Positions 7,081 to 14,283 are shown, numbered from the stretch's first letter. The stretch: 14,751 nucleotides of DNA from Bacteroidales bacterium (GCA_016290715.1 JAEEUY010000119.1:1-14751), one strand, 5' to 3'. Notes: a model not told the origin generated them from the letters alone. Numbers and translations are program-made.

Positions 7081-7890
7081 TCACTCTGATTCGACGAGTG
7101 CTTTTTTTAGTCTTATCAACTTCCCCAACAGCGGACGCATTTCTTTCAGAGGGAGCATATTGGCTCCGTCGGAAAGAGCTTCCTGCGGGTTGGGATGCGT
7201 TTCCATAAACAGACCGTCGAAACCGACAGCGACCCCTGCCTTGGCAATCGTTTCAATAAGTTCAGGGTGGCCTCCGGTAACCCCTGCCGGCTGGTTGGGC
7301 TGTTGCAATGAATGAGTGCAGTCCAACACAACAGGACAATGATTCGCTTGCATTGCCTTAACCCCTCTGAAATCGACCACCAAATCCTGATAGCCGAACG
7401 TGGAGCCGCGCTCTGTAAGCATCACTTGGTTATTGCCTGCCGAACGCACTTTTTCCACCACAAAACGCATCGCTTCGGGCGACATGAATTGTCCTTTTTT
7501 CACATTGACAATTTTTCCTGTTTTGGCTGCAGCCAGCAGCAAAGAAGTTTGACGACACATAAAGGCTGGTATTTGAATCACATCGGCAACTTCTGCCGCC
7601 ATCTCCGCCTCTTCTTCCATGTGAATATCAGTAACTATCGGCACTTGTAATTGTTGTTTTACCCGAGACAGGACTTGCAACGCCGCCTCATCCCCAATTC
7701 CTGTAAAAGAGTTCAACGAAGAACGGTTCGCTTTCCGATAGGAAGCTTTGAAAAGAAACGGGATTTGCAAATCATTCGTTATCCTTACCAGCTCTTCCGC
7801 AATTTGAAAAGTGATCTCTTCATTTTCCACCACACACGGACCAGCAATCAAAAAAAAACAATTTTTCAAATGAGATAATTTCTGATACAT
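7081..7890 (-). CDS. kdsA: 3-deoxy-8-phosphooctulonate (Kdo-8-P) synthase, metal-dependent type
   Basis: KdsA condenses phosphoenolpyruvate with arabinose 5-phosphate to make Kdo 8-phosphate for the lipid A inner core, so the cell makes Gram-negative type lipopolysaccharide. The 269 residues cover the full TIM barrel. IAGPC places Cys19 where the metallo enzymes of the Aquifex type have their metal-ligand cysteine; E. coli-type metal-free enzymes have Asn there. The other ligands also fit: His193 (DCTHSLQ), Glu230 (FMETHPNP) and Asp241 (SDGANM). FKASYRKANRSS at 47-58 is the PEP/A5P binding loop. The ATG at 7890 gives the usual N terminus just before the first strand. The gene ends in TGA. No promoter of the TAnnTTTG type was found in the 183 bases upstream, which instead hold the terminator of the CoA-transferase gene. 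Confidence 0.95.
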   Translation of the reverse strand: MYQKLSHLKNCFFLIAGPCVVENEEITFQIAEELVRITNDLQIPFLFKASYRKANRSSLNSFTGIGDEAALQVLSRVKQQLQVPIVTDIHMEEEAEMAAEVADVIQIPAFMCRQTSLLLAAAKTGKIVNVKKGQFMSPEAMRFVVEKVRSAGNNQVMLTERGSTFGYQDLVVDFRGVKAMQANHCPVVLDCTHSLQQPNQPAGVTGGHPELIETIAKAGVAVGFDGLFMETHPNPQEALSDGANMLPLKEMRPLLGKLIRLKKALVESE

Positions 7891-8007
7891 TTTATTGATT
7901 TTTAGTTATTTATACAACAACCATTTATTCCTCTTCCTTATTTTCCAACGCCATCATGAAAAAAAGAGAACCATGAAAATAGTCCATTTCCTCTTTTATG
8001 GCCAATG

Positions 8008-8056
8008 CTTTAAAAGAAATATCTCATGAGGTAATTCGTTTCCTCATGAGATATTT
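8008..8056 (-). terminator. Hairpin terminator after the CoA-transferase subunit gene
   Basis: A perfect 15-bp stem pairs 8017-8031 with 8042-8056 around a 10-base loop, 17 bases beyond the minus-strand stop. On the minus strand it is followed by CTTTTAAAG, a weak U-tract. The 3' arm itself ends in ATATTT, which adds to the run. The rest of the gap before kdsA (7891-8007) shows nothing recognisable. Confidence 0.75.
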
Positions 8057-8073
8057 TACTATTTATCAAAGAA

Positions 8074-8721
8074 TTAGGCTTGCACCATATAATCAACGAA
8101 CAAAGCTGGCGTATGAACTTGTTCCATTGGAATCTCCCCTGTTTTCACAATCTTCTGAACTTCTGCAATAACCAGATCAGCAGCAGTTGCCATCATCGGA
8201 TTGAAGTTTTGAGTAGTTCCTTTGTAGATCAGGTTTCCATTTTCATCCGCAATATTGGCACCCAACAAAGCCACATCTGCATGAATAGGTTTCTCCAAGA
8301 GATACTCTTTGCCATCAACCGTAATCTTTTCTTTTCCTTCTTCCATAATGGTTCCGATACCGGTAGGTGTTAACACACCACCCAAACCGGCGCCGGCAGC
8401 TCTAATACACTCTGCCAAAGTGCCTTGTGGCACAAACTGAATCTCCATCTCTTTATTATGGAATTGCTCAATAGCAGAAGGATTGGTACCAATATGGGAA
8501 GCGATCAGTTTTTTAACCTTTTTGGCAGAAATCAACATGCCGTCCCCTTTATCAACGTATGCTGCATCATTACAAATGATGGTTAAATCTTTCACATTGC
8601 TTTTGTCAAGATCGGCCAAAATCTTATTTGCAGAACCGGCAGATAAAAAACCGCCAACCATAATGGTCATTCCGTCCTTAATTTTTGCCACAGCCTCTTC
8701 TACAGAAATTAATTTTTTCAT
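8074..8721 (-). CDS. atoD: 3-oxoacid/acetate-type CoA-transferase, subunit A
   Basis: This is the alpha subunit (215 residues from ATG 8721) of a class I CoA-transferase, which moves CoA between acids such as acetate, acetoacetate and butyrate. Family features are the N-terminal DGMTIMVGGFLSAGS near residues 16-30, the middle stretch LAECIRAAGAGLGGVLTPTGIGT, and KPIHADVALLGANIADENGN followed by NFNPMMATAADLVIAEV. The length is that of AtoD/ScoA alone. In this family the catalytic glutamate sits in subunit B, which is not encoded next to it; the gene is followed by its own terminator and then kdsA. Subunit B must therefore lie elsewhere or be lost. A TTG two codons upstream (8727) is less likely as the start. 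A promoter lies about 80 bases upstream. The gene ends in TAA. Confidence 0.93.
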   Translation of the reverse strand: MKKLISVEEAVAKIKDGMTIMVGGFLSAGSANKILADLDKSNVKDLTIICNDAAYVDKGDGMLISAKKVKKLIASHIGTNPSAIEQFHNKEMEIQFVPQGTLAECIRAAGAGLGGVLTPTGIGTIMEEGKEKITVDGKEYLLEKPIHADVALLGANIADENGNLIYKGTTQNFNPMMATAADLVIAEVQKIVKTGEIPMEQVHTPALFVDYMVQA

Positions 8722-8802
8722 AATCAATATGTTTTATTTTTTTACTTTAATGATTTATCAAACAAATAATTAGAAAAAGAACCAACATTCCTTAAACGGA
8801 GG

Positions 8803-8810
8803 CAAAGATA
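8803..8810 (-). promoter_or_regulatory. -7 promoter element for the CoA-transferase subunit gene
   Basis: On the minus strand this reads TATCTTTG followed by C, an exact TAnnTTTG match, 81 bases before the ATG. That predicts a 5' leader of about 75 bases, longer than most others in this window. Confidence 0.65.
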
Positions 8811-8849
8811 ACACATTTTTTCTTATCTTTTGATGCAGTTTAAAAGAAA

Positions 8850-8895
8850 TAAAGTTATTAACATTGTGTCAATAACTTTACTCTCTATAATAGAG
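8850..8895. repeat. Two inverted repeats in the divergent atoD-folK intergenic region
   Basis: A 10-bp perfect inverted repeat pairs 8850-8859 with 8871-8880 (TAAAGTTATT and its complement, 11-base spacer). A 13-base hyphenated palindrome, CTCTATAATAGAG, sits at 8883-8895. They lie between the minus-strand promoter at 8803-8810 and the plus-strand promoter at 8958-8965, and may be operators or merely AT-rich structure. The rest of this 252-base region (8722-8973) shows no gene. Confidence 0.5.
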
Positions 8896-8957
8896 CTATT
8901 TACAAAAAAACAAAAGATTTTATGGTGGGGCATATAAAAGTAAATCATAAAAAATTG

Positions 8958-8965
8958 TAGTTTTG
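8958..8965 (+). promoter_or_regulatory. -7 promoter element for folK
   Basis: TAGTTTTG followed by C matches TAnnTTTG. It ends only 8 bases before the folK ATG, so the transcript would be leaderless or nearly so. No -33 box was recognised. Confidence 0.6.
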
Positions 8966-8973
8966 CAACAGAA

Positions 8974-9468
8974 ATGAAGAAGGTTGTTTTATCACTGGGC
9001 AGCAATTTGTTAGAACGTGATTTTTTTTTGTTAAAAGCCACAGAATTAATCAATTGCAAAGTAGGGAAAGTCATTGAAAAGTCATCCATAACCGAAACTG
9101 AATCATGGGGATTCGACTCATCCCCTTTTCTAAATCAGGTTCTGATAGTAGAGACCAACCACACTCCAGAAGAGGTGCTGGAAATCACGCAAGGTATTGA
9201 AAGAGAATTGGGGCGGGCAGAAAAATCGGGACACGACGAACAGGGGAATCCCATCTATCATGACAGAACCATTGATATTGACATCCTCCTTTTTGAAGAT
9301 GAAATACGCAACAGCTCTGCCCTCACTATTCCCCACCCACTGCTAACCCAACGACTGTTTATTCTAAAACTGCTTGCTGAACTATTTGAAGATCAGGTTG
9401 TTCCTCCTTATACAAAAACTTTTAAACAATTGGCTAATAGTATCACACAGCGTGGAAATGAAATATAA
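8974..9468 (+). CDS. folK: 2-amino-4-hydroxy-6-hydroxymethyldihydropteridine pyrophosphokinase
   Basis: FolK (HPPK) transfers pyrophosphate from ATP to 6-hydroxymethyl-7,8-dihydropterin in folate synthesis. The 164-residue length is normal for a single-domain enzyme. LSLGSNL at residues 6-12 is the start motif. ETESWGFDSSPFLNQVL at 41-57 is the substrate-binding loop. HDRTIDIDILLF at 96-107 carries the two magnesium-binding aspartates, Asp101 and Asp103. IPHPLLTQRLFIL at 119-131 is the C-terminal signature. The ATG at 8974 follows a promoter with almost no leader. The end overlaps the next gene's start by 11 bases, so the two are probably translationally coupled. It ends in TAA. Confidence 0.96.
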   Translation: MKKVVLSLGSNLLERDFFLLKATELINCKVGKVIEKSSITETESWGFDSSPFLNQVLIVETNHTPEEVLEITQGIERELGRAEKSGHDEQGNPIYHDRTIDIDILLFEDEIRNSSALTIPHPLLTQRLFILKLLAELFEDQVVPPYTKTFKQLANSITQRGNEI

Positions 9469-10099
9469 CTATATTACGATTGAAGGTTGTATTGGAGCGG
9501 GTAAAACCACGCTTACCGAAAAACTGGCAGCAGAATTCAATGCCCAACTCGTCCTGGAACGCTTTGTTGACAATCCCTTCTTAGCCAAGTTCTACAAAGA
9601 CCCTGAACATTACGCTTTTCCCCTTGAAATGACCTTCCTGACAGATCGTTACCAACAACTCAAAACATTGTTGGCCCAGCGCGATCTTTTCACCGACTTG
9701 GTTATTTCGGATTATTTCATAGATAAATGCAACATCTTTTCCCGCAATAATTTACAAAGCGACGAGTATAATCTTTACCTTAAGATTTACGACATTATTT
9801 CCACCTATCTTCCCAAACCTGAACTGATTATTTATCTTCACAATAATATTGACCAGTTGCTGCACAACATCGCTTCGCGCGGCAGGGAGTACGAGAAAGA
9901 CATTTCCGCAGATTATTTGCAAAATATTCAAAGTGCTTATATGAACTATCTGCAGCATTTGAAAAATATTCCAGTGCTTATTGTGGATACCCACAAATTG
10001 GATTTTGTAAAGAATCCTGCTGATTATGAATACCTTAAATCTTTACTATATGGGGACTATCCCAACGGGATCACGACCATCATTCCGGATCGCCCCTGA
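9458..10099 (+). CDS. Deoxynucleoside kinase (dAK/dGK/dCK type)
   Basis: This 213-residue salvage kinase phosphorylates deoxynucleosides with ATP or another NTP. The P-loop EGCIGAGKTT is at residues 9-18. ERFVDNPFLAKFYKDP follows at the place of the substrate-binding acidic motif, then FPLEMTFLTDRYQQL. SDYFIDKCNIFSRNNL corresponds to the catalytic (D/E)RS region. RGREYEKDIS near 143-152 is the LID arginine segment. The start ATG 9458 lies inside the folK 3' end; the longer frame upstream (from 9374) is out of register with folK and lacks family similarity, so it is rejected. Which base is preferred cannot be told. Its TGA stop abuts directly on the stop codon of the convergent ABC permease gene, with no spacer for a terminator. 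Confidence 0.92.
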   Translation: MKYNYITIEGCIGAGKTTLTEKLAAEFNAQLVLERFVDNPFLAKFYKDPEHYAFPLEMTFLTDRYQQLKTLLAQRDLFTDLVISDYFIDKCNIFSRNNLQSDEYNLYLKIYDIISTYLPKPELIIYLHNNIDQLLHNIASRGREYEKDISADYLQNIQSAYMNYLQHLKNIPVLIVDTHKLDFVKNPADYEYLKSLLYGDYPNGITTIIPDRP

Positions 10100-11428
10100 T
10101 TAATTGGTCTTAAACCATTTCCACAACTCTTTCCAAGTAGTCTTTTTCCCATACATCAGGATTCCTGTGCGATACACTTTGGCGGAAAACCAGAGGGAGA
10201 GTATCCAGAACACAAGCAACAATACCATGGATACCGTAAGTTCCCACACCGGCACTCCCGACGGGAGACGAAACATCATTGCCACGGGTGAAGTAAACGG
10301 AATGATGGATAGCCAACGCACCCACTCACTCTGCATATTCGTTGTAGATAATACAACAATCAACGATAACAACAGCGGAATGCTGATTGGCAATATCAGC
10401 TGCTGTGAATCCGTTTCCGTGTCGGTAGCCGACCCTACGCCTGCAAACAACGCCGCATACATCAAATAACCAAAAAGAAAATAGAAGAAAAAACAGATGA
10501 TGATGGTTGAAAAAGGGAAAGAATAGTATGCTGAAATGCTATTCATCAGATCCCCATTCTGGAAAATAGCATCCCCACTGTCCGCCAAAGCCATCTCAGG
10601 CGAAGTGGCAATGAGTTCGGATTGTGAAAGTGTGTTTTCTGAGAAAAACGCAGGCGTTACCATCTGTACGGCAAACAAAATAAGCACCACAGCCACTATT
10701 TGAATAAGAAACTGGGTAATCCCCACCAATGCGATTCCAATTATTTTTCCCATCATAAACTGAATCGGCTTTACGGATGAGATGATAATCTCCGCAATGC
10801 GATTTGTTTTTTCTTCCATCGTGCTCTGAAGCACCTGATTGGCATATAAATAGACAAAAAAGTAGATCAAAAAACCGCATATGATGCCCACCACCCTGTT
10901 CAACTGCATCGTACTCAATTCCGCCTTGCCATTTTCATCTATTTGCAACGAAACCAAAGAACTCTTGGAATGTTGCTTAATGGTATTGTACTTGCGTAAG
11001 TCTATGTGAAACGTATCTATCAGCGTTTTGTCAAAAATAATGTGGTCCATCTGCTCTTCTATATTGCCTTGCAATGAAATGGGCGGCTCATGATAGAAAT
11101 ACAAATTACCCAAGTTGGACTGGGAGCCCCCTAATATTTGCAAAACCACATCACACTGTCCATCAATACATTGTTTCTGTAATAACGCCAAATCACCACT
11201 TGGATAAACAAATTTCATCTTGTCGGTATTCTGGAATTTATTCAGATACGAATCGCTTTCATCATAAACAAAAATGGTTACTTCCCGCTCAGATTTATAG
11301 GAAATATAAACGGGCAATATCACCAACAATGCCATTAGAATAGGCATTAATATAGTGGTAATGATAAATGATTTCTTCTTGGTGCGCGCCAGATATTCGC
11401 GAGCAATTATCAATGGGACTTTGCTCAT
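10100..11428 (-). CDS. ABC-2 type transporter permease (NatB/YhaP-like)
   Basis: This 442-residue membrane protein is the permease partner of the ATPase encoded just upstream. Topology by eye: one membrane segment at about residues 20-43, a large extracytoplasmic domain at about 45-175, then a cluster of membrane segments at about 179-200, 226-258, 306-335, 346-362 and 396-416. EEKTNRIAEIIISSVKP at 205-221, after the second membrane segment, is typical of the NatB-like branch of ABC-2 permeases. That branch includes the Bacillus sodium exporter NatAB and the uncharacterised YhaQP. Substrate is unknown. A 5-base gap separates it from the ATPase gene, so they form an operon. It ends in TAA directly against the nucleoside kinase stop. 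Confidence 0.92.
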   Translation of the reverse strand: MSKVPLIIAREYLARTKKKSFIITTILMPILMALLVILPVYISYKSEREVTIFVYDESDSYLNKFQNTDKMKFVYPSGDLALLQKQCIDGQCDVVLQILGGSQSNLGNLYFYHEPPISLQGNIEEQMDHIIFDKTLIDTFHIDLRKYNTIKQHSKSSLVSLQIDENGKAELSTMQLNRVVGIICGFLIYFFVYLYANQVLQSTMEEKTNRIAEIIISSVKPIQFMMGKIIGIALVGITQFLIQIVAVVLILFAVQMVTPAFFSENTLSQSELIATSPEMALADSGDAIFQNGDLMNSISAYYSFPFSTIIICFFFYFLFGYLMYAALFAGVGSATDTETDSQQLILPISIPLLLSLIVVLSTTNMQSEWVRWLSIIPFTSPVAMMFRLPSGVPVWELTVSMVLLLVFWILSLWFSAKVYRTGILMYGKKTTWKELWKWFKTN

Positions 11429-11433
11429 ACGTT

Positions 11434-12354
11434 TTACTTTCTATTAACGTTTTGTGCAGTAATTGTTTCAATAAAAATATCATTCATGCTGGGAATCACT
11501 TCATGATAATCAATTATTGACGTTTTTGATACAAACCACGCTAATAATTGGTTGGGATTCTCCGATGGATCCATTTTTATTTTATATATAACATCCTGAT
11601 TTTCACTATATTGACTTAAAACATGGAAAGTATCAGGAAATGGTACATCCAAAGCATTGGCAACCTTGATTTCATAACAATGGGTTCTGAATTGTTTTTT
11701 TATTTCGTTCAGATTCCCCTCTAAAACTTTTTCCCCATTGTTCAGCAGCACTATCTGATCACAAATTTCTTCTACAGAGTTCATGTTATGCGTAGAAAGC
11801 ACGATGGTGGCGCCGTTGTTGCGCAGTTCTATAATCTCATTTTTCAGCAGTTCCGCATTGATAGGATCAAAACCCGAAAAAGGCTCATCGAAGATAAGCA
11901 GATTGGGCTGGTGAACAATGGTTACAATGAACTGTATTTTTTGTTGCATTCCTTTGGAGAGGTCTGTAACTTTTCGATTCCACCACGATTCGATGCCAAA
12001 TTTTTTAAACCAAAATTGCAGACGCTTCGTAGCCACATCCATCGGGAGTCCTTTTAAACGAGCGAGATAGATAACCTGATCAGAGATTTTCATTTTCTTA
12101 TACAAGCCTCTCTCCTCTGGCAGATAACCCACTGTTTCAATGTCTTCACGCTGCAAAGGCCGTCCCTGATACAAAATAACTCCGCTATCTGGAACCGTGA
12201 TTTGGTTCAGCATCCGAATCAAGGTTGTTTTTCCTGCGCCATTAGGACCTAACAAACCGAAAATAGAACCCCTCGGAATCGTCAACGACAAATCCTTTAA
12301 AGCTATATGGTTGGAAAAATTTTTAGTAACGTGTTGTACTTCAACTATATTCAT
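11434..12354 (-). CDS. ABC transporter ATP-binding protein (NatA/YhaQ-like)
   Basis: This 306-residue ATPase energises the ABC-2 permease encoded downstream. Walker A is GPNGAGKTT at residues 36-44. The Q-loop region reads GYLPEERGLY (76-85), the variant seen in the NatA/YhaQ group. The signature is LSKGMQQ (132-138), Walker B with the catalytic glutamate is LLIFDEP (152-158, Glu157), and the H-loop is STH (His189). All key residues are present. The C-terminal 90 or so residues are an extra domain like the DUF4162 tail common in exporter ATPases. Its ATG overlaps the TGA stop of the DUF4290 gene as ATGA (12351-12354), so translation is probably coupled. No separate promoter was seen. It ends in TAA. 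Confidence 0.95.
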   Translation of the reverse strand: MNIVEVQHVTKNFSNHIALKDLSLTIPRGSIFGLLGPNGAGKTTLIRMLNQITVPDSGVILYQGRPLQREDIETVGYLPEERGLYKKMKISDQVIYLARLKGLPMDVATKRLQFWFKKFGIESWWNRKVTDLSKGMQQKIQFIVTIVHQPNLLIFDEPFSGFDPINAELLKNEIIELRNNGATIVLSTHNMNSVEEICDQIVLLNNGEKVLEGNLNEIKKQFRTHCYEIKVANALDVPFPDTFHVLSQYSENQDVIYKIKMDPSENPNQLLAWFVSKTSIIDYHEVIPSMNDIFIETITAQNVNRK

Positions 12355-13031
12355 AAAGTGTCCGAAGTTGTTTTACGTTTTTTCTTCTTTTTTTTCTTCT
12401 TTGACTTTCCTCCCGTTGCTGTACTAACCTGCGGCACATCCGTTACCGACATCAGCTTATAATCCAATGGCAACGATAATTTGCCGTTCGACAAATCAGA
12501 TAACTGTTGAATAATCAGAGGATCTTCAACCGTATCGGCATTCCACGTCAAGTATAATTTTTTCATTTGGTTGGCAATATCGATGGCCAACTGCTCTTTT
12601 TCAGGGCAATCAGGATAATTGGAAACAGTTTCAATAATTTTTTCCAAATTCCGACCGTACGTTCTCACATTAATCTTATCCTTTTGATGGACAACGGGGG
12701 CCACGATTTTTTCTTGGTCGTCGGGACGGATAGGTTTTTCAAAAGGGGAATCCACCTCCAACTGATAGTCGGAAATAATAAAAAGATGATCCCACAACTT
12801 TTGCCAATAGTCGAGGGATTCGCGTTGTTTTTTTAGATCAGAATGATTTCCATTGGCATTAGAAGTTGATACAGAGGGATTTATAAGAGACATTGTTTTA
12901 ACAATCGCTTTAGCTGTTTCATTGCGTTTGACAGGATCTTCAATTTTCACTGCTTCCTCAATCATTTTTTGAATGTTTCTCCCGTACTCTCTGATAACAA
13001 GTTTGTTGCGTGAAGTATTATATTCTAACAT
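12351..13031 (-). CDS. DUF4290 domain-containing protein with polylysine tail
   Basis: This 226-residue cytosolic protein belongs to DUF4290, a family known from Bacteroidetes with no established function. The N-terminal LEYNTSRNKLVIREYGRNIQ and the central WQKLWDHLFIISDYQLEVDSPFE match the family. It contains two related segments, YGRNIQKMI at 16-24 and YGRNLEKII at 125-133, suggesting an internal duplication. Between them, residues about 51-75 (PSVSTSNANGNHSDLKKQ) look like a low-complexity insertion. The tail has eight consecutive lysines (211-218) plus Arg-Lys, encoded by long A runs including A8, and may bind nucleic acid or membranes. The start ATG is 18 bases after a good promoter element. 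The TGA stop overlaps the ABC ATPase start. It may be unrelated functionally to the transporter. Confidence 0.88.
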   Translation of the reverse strand: MLEYNTSRNKLVIREYGRNIQKMIEEAVKIEDPVKRNETAKAIVKTMSLINPSVSTSNANGNHSDLKKQRESLDYWQKLWDHLFIISDYQLEVDSPFEKPIRPDDQEKIVAPVVHQKDKINVRTYGRNLEKIIETVSNYPDCPEKEQLAIDIANQMKKLYLTWNADTVEDPLIIQQLSDLSNGKLSLPLDYKLMSVTDVPQVSTATGGKSKKKKKKKKRKTTSDTL

Positions 13032-13049
13032 ATTTTTTCAATTAGGGGG

Positions 13050-13057
13050 CAAAGATA
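13050..13057 (-). promoter_or_regulatory. -7 promoter element for the DUF4290-ABC transporter operon
   Basis: On the minus strand this reads TATCTTTG followed by C, an exact TAnnTTTG match, 18 bases before the ATG at 13031. It is back to back with the esterase promoter. Confidence 0.7.
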
Positions 13058-13102
13058 CGTTTTTTCTAAAAAAGAGAGACCCTTGGCACTGACTTTTTTT
13101 TG

Positions 13103-13110
13103 TAAATTTG
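13103..13110 (+). promoter_or_regulatory. -7 promoter element for the esterase-LysM gene
   Basis: TAAATTTG followed by C matches TAnnTTTG and lies 55 bases before the ATG at 13166. Only a poorly spaced TTGG (13083-13086) resembles a -33 box. Confidence 0.68.
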
Positions 13111-13165
13111 CAAACTGATTTAATATTTTCAAGTAATTTATTTTCAAAGAAATAATAAAAAGATA

Positions 13166-14179
13166 ATGAAAAGAACCGCTCTATTATCGACTTTTCTGCT
13201 GCTGCTAACAAATATAACTTTCTCTCAATCCAAGATGATTGCCTATCGCGACACCGTTCCCAACGGCTACAATTTTTGGGTTTACACCCCCGAAAATTAC
13301 GATAGTAGCCAAAACGCTTTGCCACTGGTTGTTTTTTTGCATGGGCACAGTTTGTGCGGACACGATCTCAATCGGGTACGGCGTTATGGAACATTAGATG
13401 CCATTGCCATGGGGCGCAAAATCAATGCTGTGGTTTTAGCTCCCCAGAACCCTGGTGGCCCATGGAATCCCGATAAGATTATGAATGTAATAGATTGGAC
13501 TCAAGAACATTACAACACTGATTACAATAGAATGTACGTCATTGGCATGAGTTTAGGCGGGTATGGCACTTTCAGTATGGCGGCGAAATATCCTGACAGG
13601 ATTGCGGCGGCGATGGCCTTCTGCGGTGGCGCAAACATCAAAGAATACTGCGGACTTACGCAATTGCCTCTCTGGATTGTACATGGCACTGCCGACCGCG
13701 CTGTCGGCATCAGCGAATCACAGAAAATTGTCAATGCGATGATTGCCTGCGGCGATACTTCCCGCCTGCTCTTCAACCGAATGCCCGGCATCAACCATAG
13801 CGATCTTGCCAAAATGTTCTACATCGACCTGACCTATGACTGGTTATTCAAACATTCGCTCACCGACACCAATCGTCCTGTAAACAGGGAATTCTCCCTT
13901 ACAAACGAGAAATTGAACCAAGCCTATAAAAACATTGATCGCAGCGCCAATAAGTTTGAGGTGATTGATGCCCAAAGAGGTTCTCAAATAAGCGAAAGTT
14001 CATCCAATGCGACGGCAGGTGCCCCCACTAATAATGCAACCTATCATAAAGTAAAACAAGGAGATACACTTTATGCCATTGCAAAAAAATACCACACTAC
14101 CGTTGACAAACTTTGCCAACTCAATCACCTTAAGGAAACTTCCATTTTACAAATCGGGCAAAAAATAAAATTGCCTTAG
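13166..14179 (+). CDS. Secreted alpha/beta-hydrolase (esterase/peptidase-like) with C-terminal LysM
   Basis: This 337-residue exported protein has a signal peptide (residues 1 to about 20, ending ITFSQ), an alpha/beta-hydrolase domain and a LysM domain. The presumed triad is Ser129 in GMSLGGYG (the G-x-S-x-G elbow), Asp177 in HGTADRAV and His211 in GINHSD. LHGHSLCGHD at 58-67 would supply the oxyanion hole. The overall pattern resembles the secreted esterase/PHB-depolymerase-like and prolyl-oligopeptidase-like group. A Ser/Asn/Ala-rich linker (about 270-291) leads to the LysM at 293-336 (YHKVKQGDTLYAIAKKYHTT and QIGQKIKLP), a domain that binds N-acetylglucosamine polymers such as peptidoglycan. 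An esterase tethered to the cell wall in the periplasm is the natural reading; the substrate is unknown. It has its own promoter and ends in TAG. Confidence 0.9.
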   Translation: MKRTALLSTFLLLLTNITFSQSKMIAYRDTVPNGYNFWVYTPENYDSSQNALPLVVFLHGHSLCGHDLNRVRRYGTLDAIAMGRKINAVVLAPQNPGGPWNPDKIMNVIDWTQEHYNTDYNRMYVIGMSLGGYGTFSMAAKYPDRIAAAMAFCGGANIKEYCGLTQLPLWIVHGTADRAVGISESQKIVNAMIACGDTSRLLFNRMPGINHSDLAKMFYIDLTYDWLFKHSLTDTNRPVNREFSLTNEKLNQAYKNIDRSANKFEVIDAQRGSQISESSSNATAGAPTNNATYHKVKQGDTLYAIAKKYHTTVDKLCQLNHLKETSILQIGQKIKLP

Positions 14180-14275
14180 GCTTATTGTTCATCTTAACAT
14201 ACTAAATTGACACAAAAATAGTTATAAAAAGAGAATCCATATTTAGTATCTGTGCTTCATAATCATAAAAAATAG

Positions 14276-14283
14276 TACCTTTG
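14276..14283 (+). promoter_or_regulatory. -7 promoter element for the lipoprotein-meaB unit
   Basis: TACCTTTG followed by C matches TAnnTTTG, with TGTG at 14251-14254 as a near-consensus -33 box at 21-base spacing. This is the best two-part promoter in the window. The ATG at 14331 follows about 40 bases after the likely start site. Confidence 0.72.

Noticed and set aside
8823..9089. Minus-strand frame of 88 codons across the folK start
   Set aside because: It overlaps folK antisense, has no promoter and no recognisable motif.
9374..9457. Longer N terminus for the deoxynucleoside kinase
   Set aside because: The upstream part overlaps folK in another frame and has no kinase similarity; the P-loop strand begins right after ATG 9458.
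4157..13031. Alternative genetic code with TGA as sense
   Set aside because: TGA ends kdsA, the nucleoside kinase and the DUF4290 gene at the expected family lengths. Reading through would run the kinase antisense into the permease gene and hit TAA or TAG within a few codons in the other two.
14199..14249. Inverted repeat ATACTAAAT ... ATTTAGTAT after the esterase gene
   Set aside because: Nine AT-rich pairs with a 33-base loop and no T run; chance is likely and it is not a convincing terminator.
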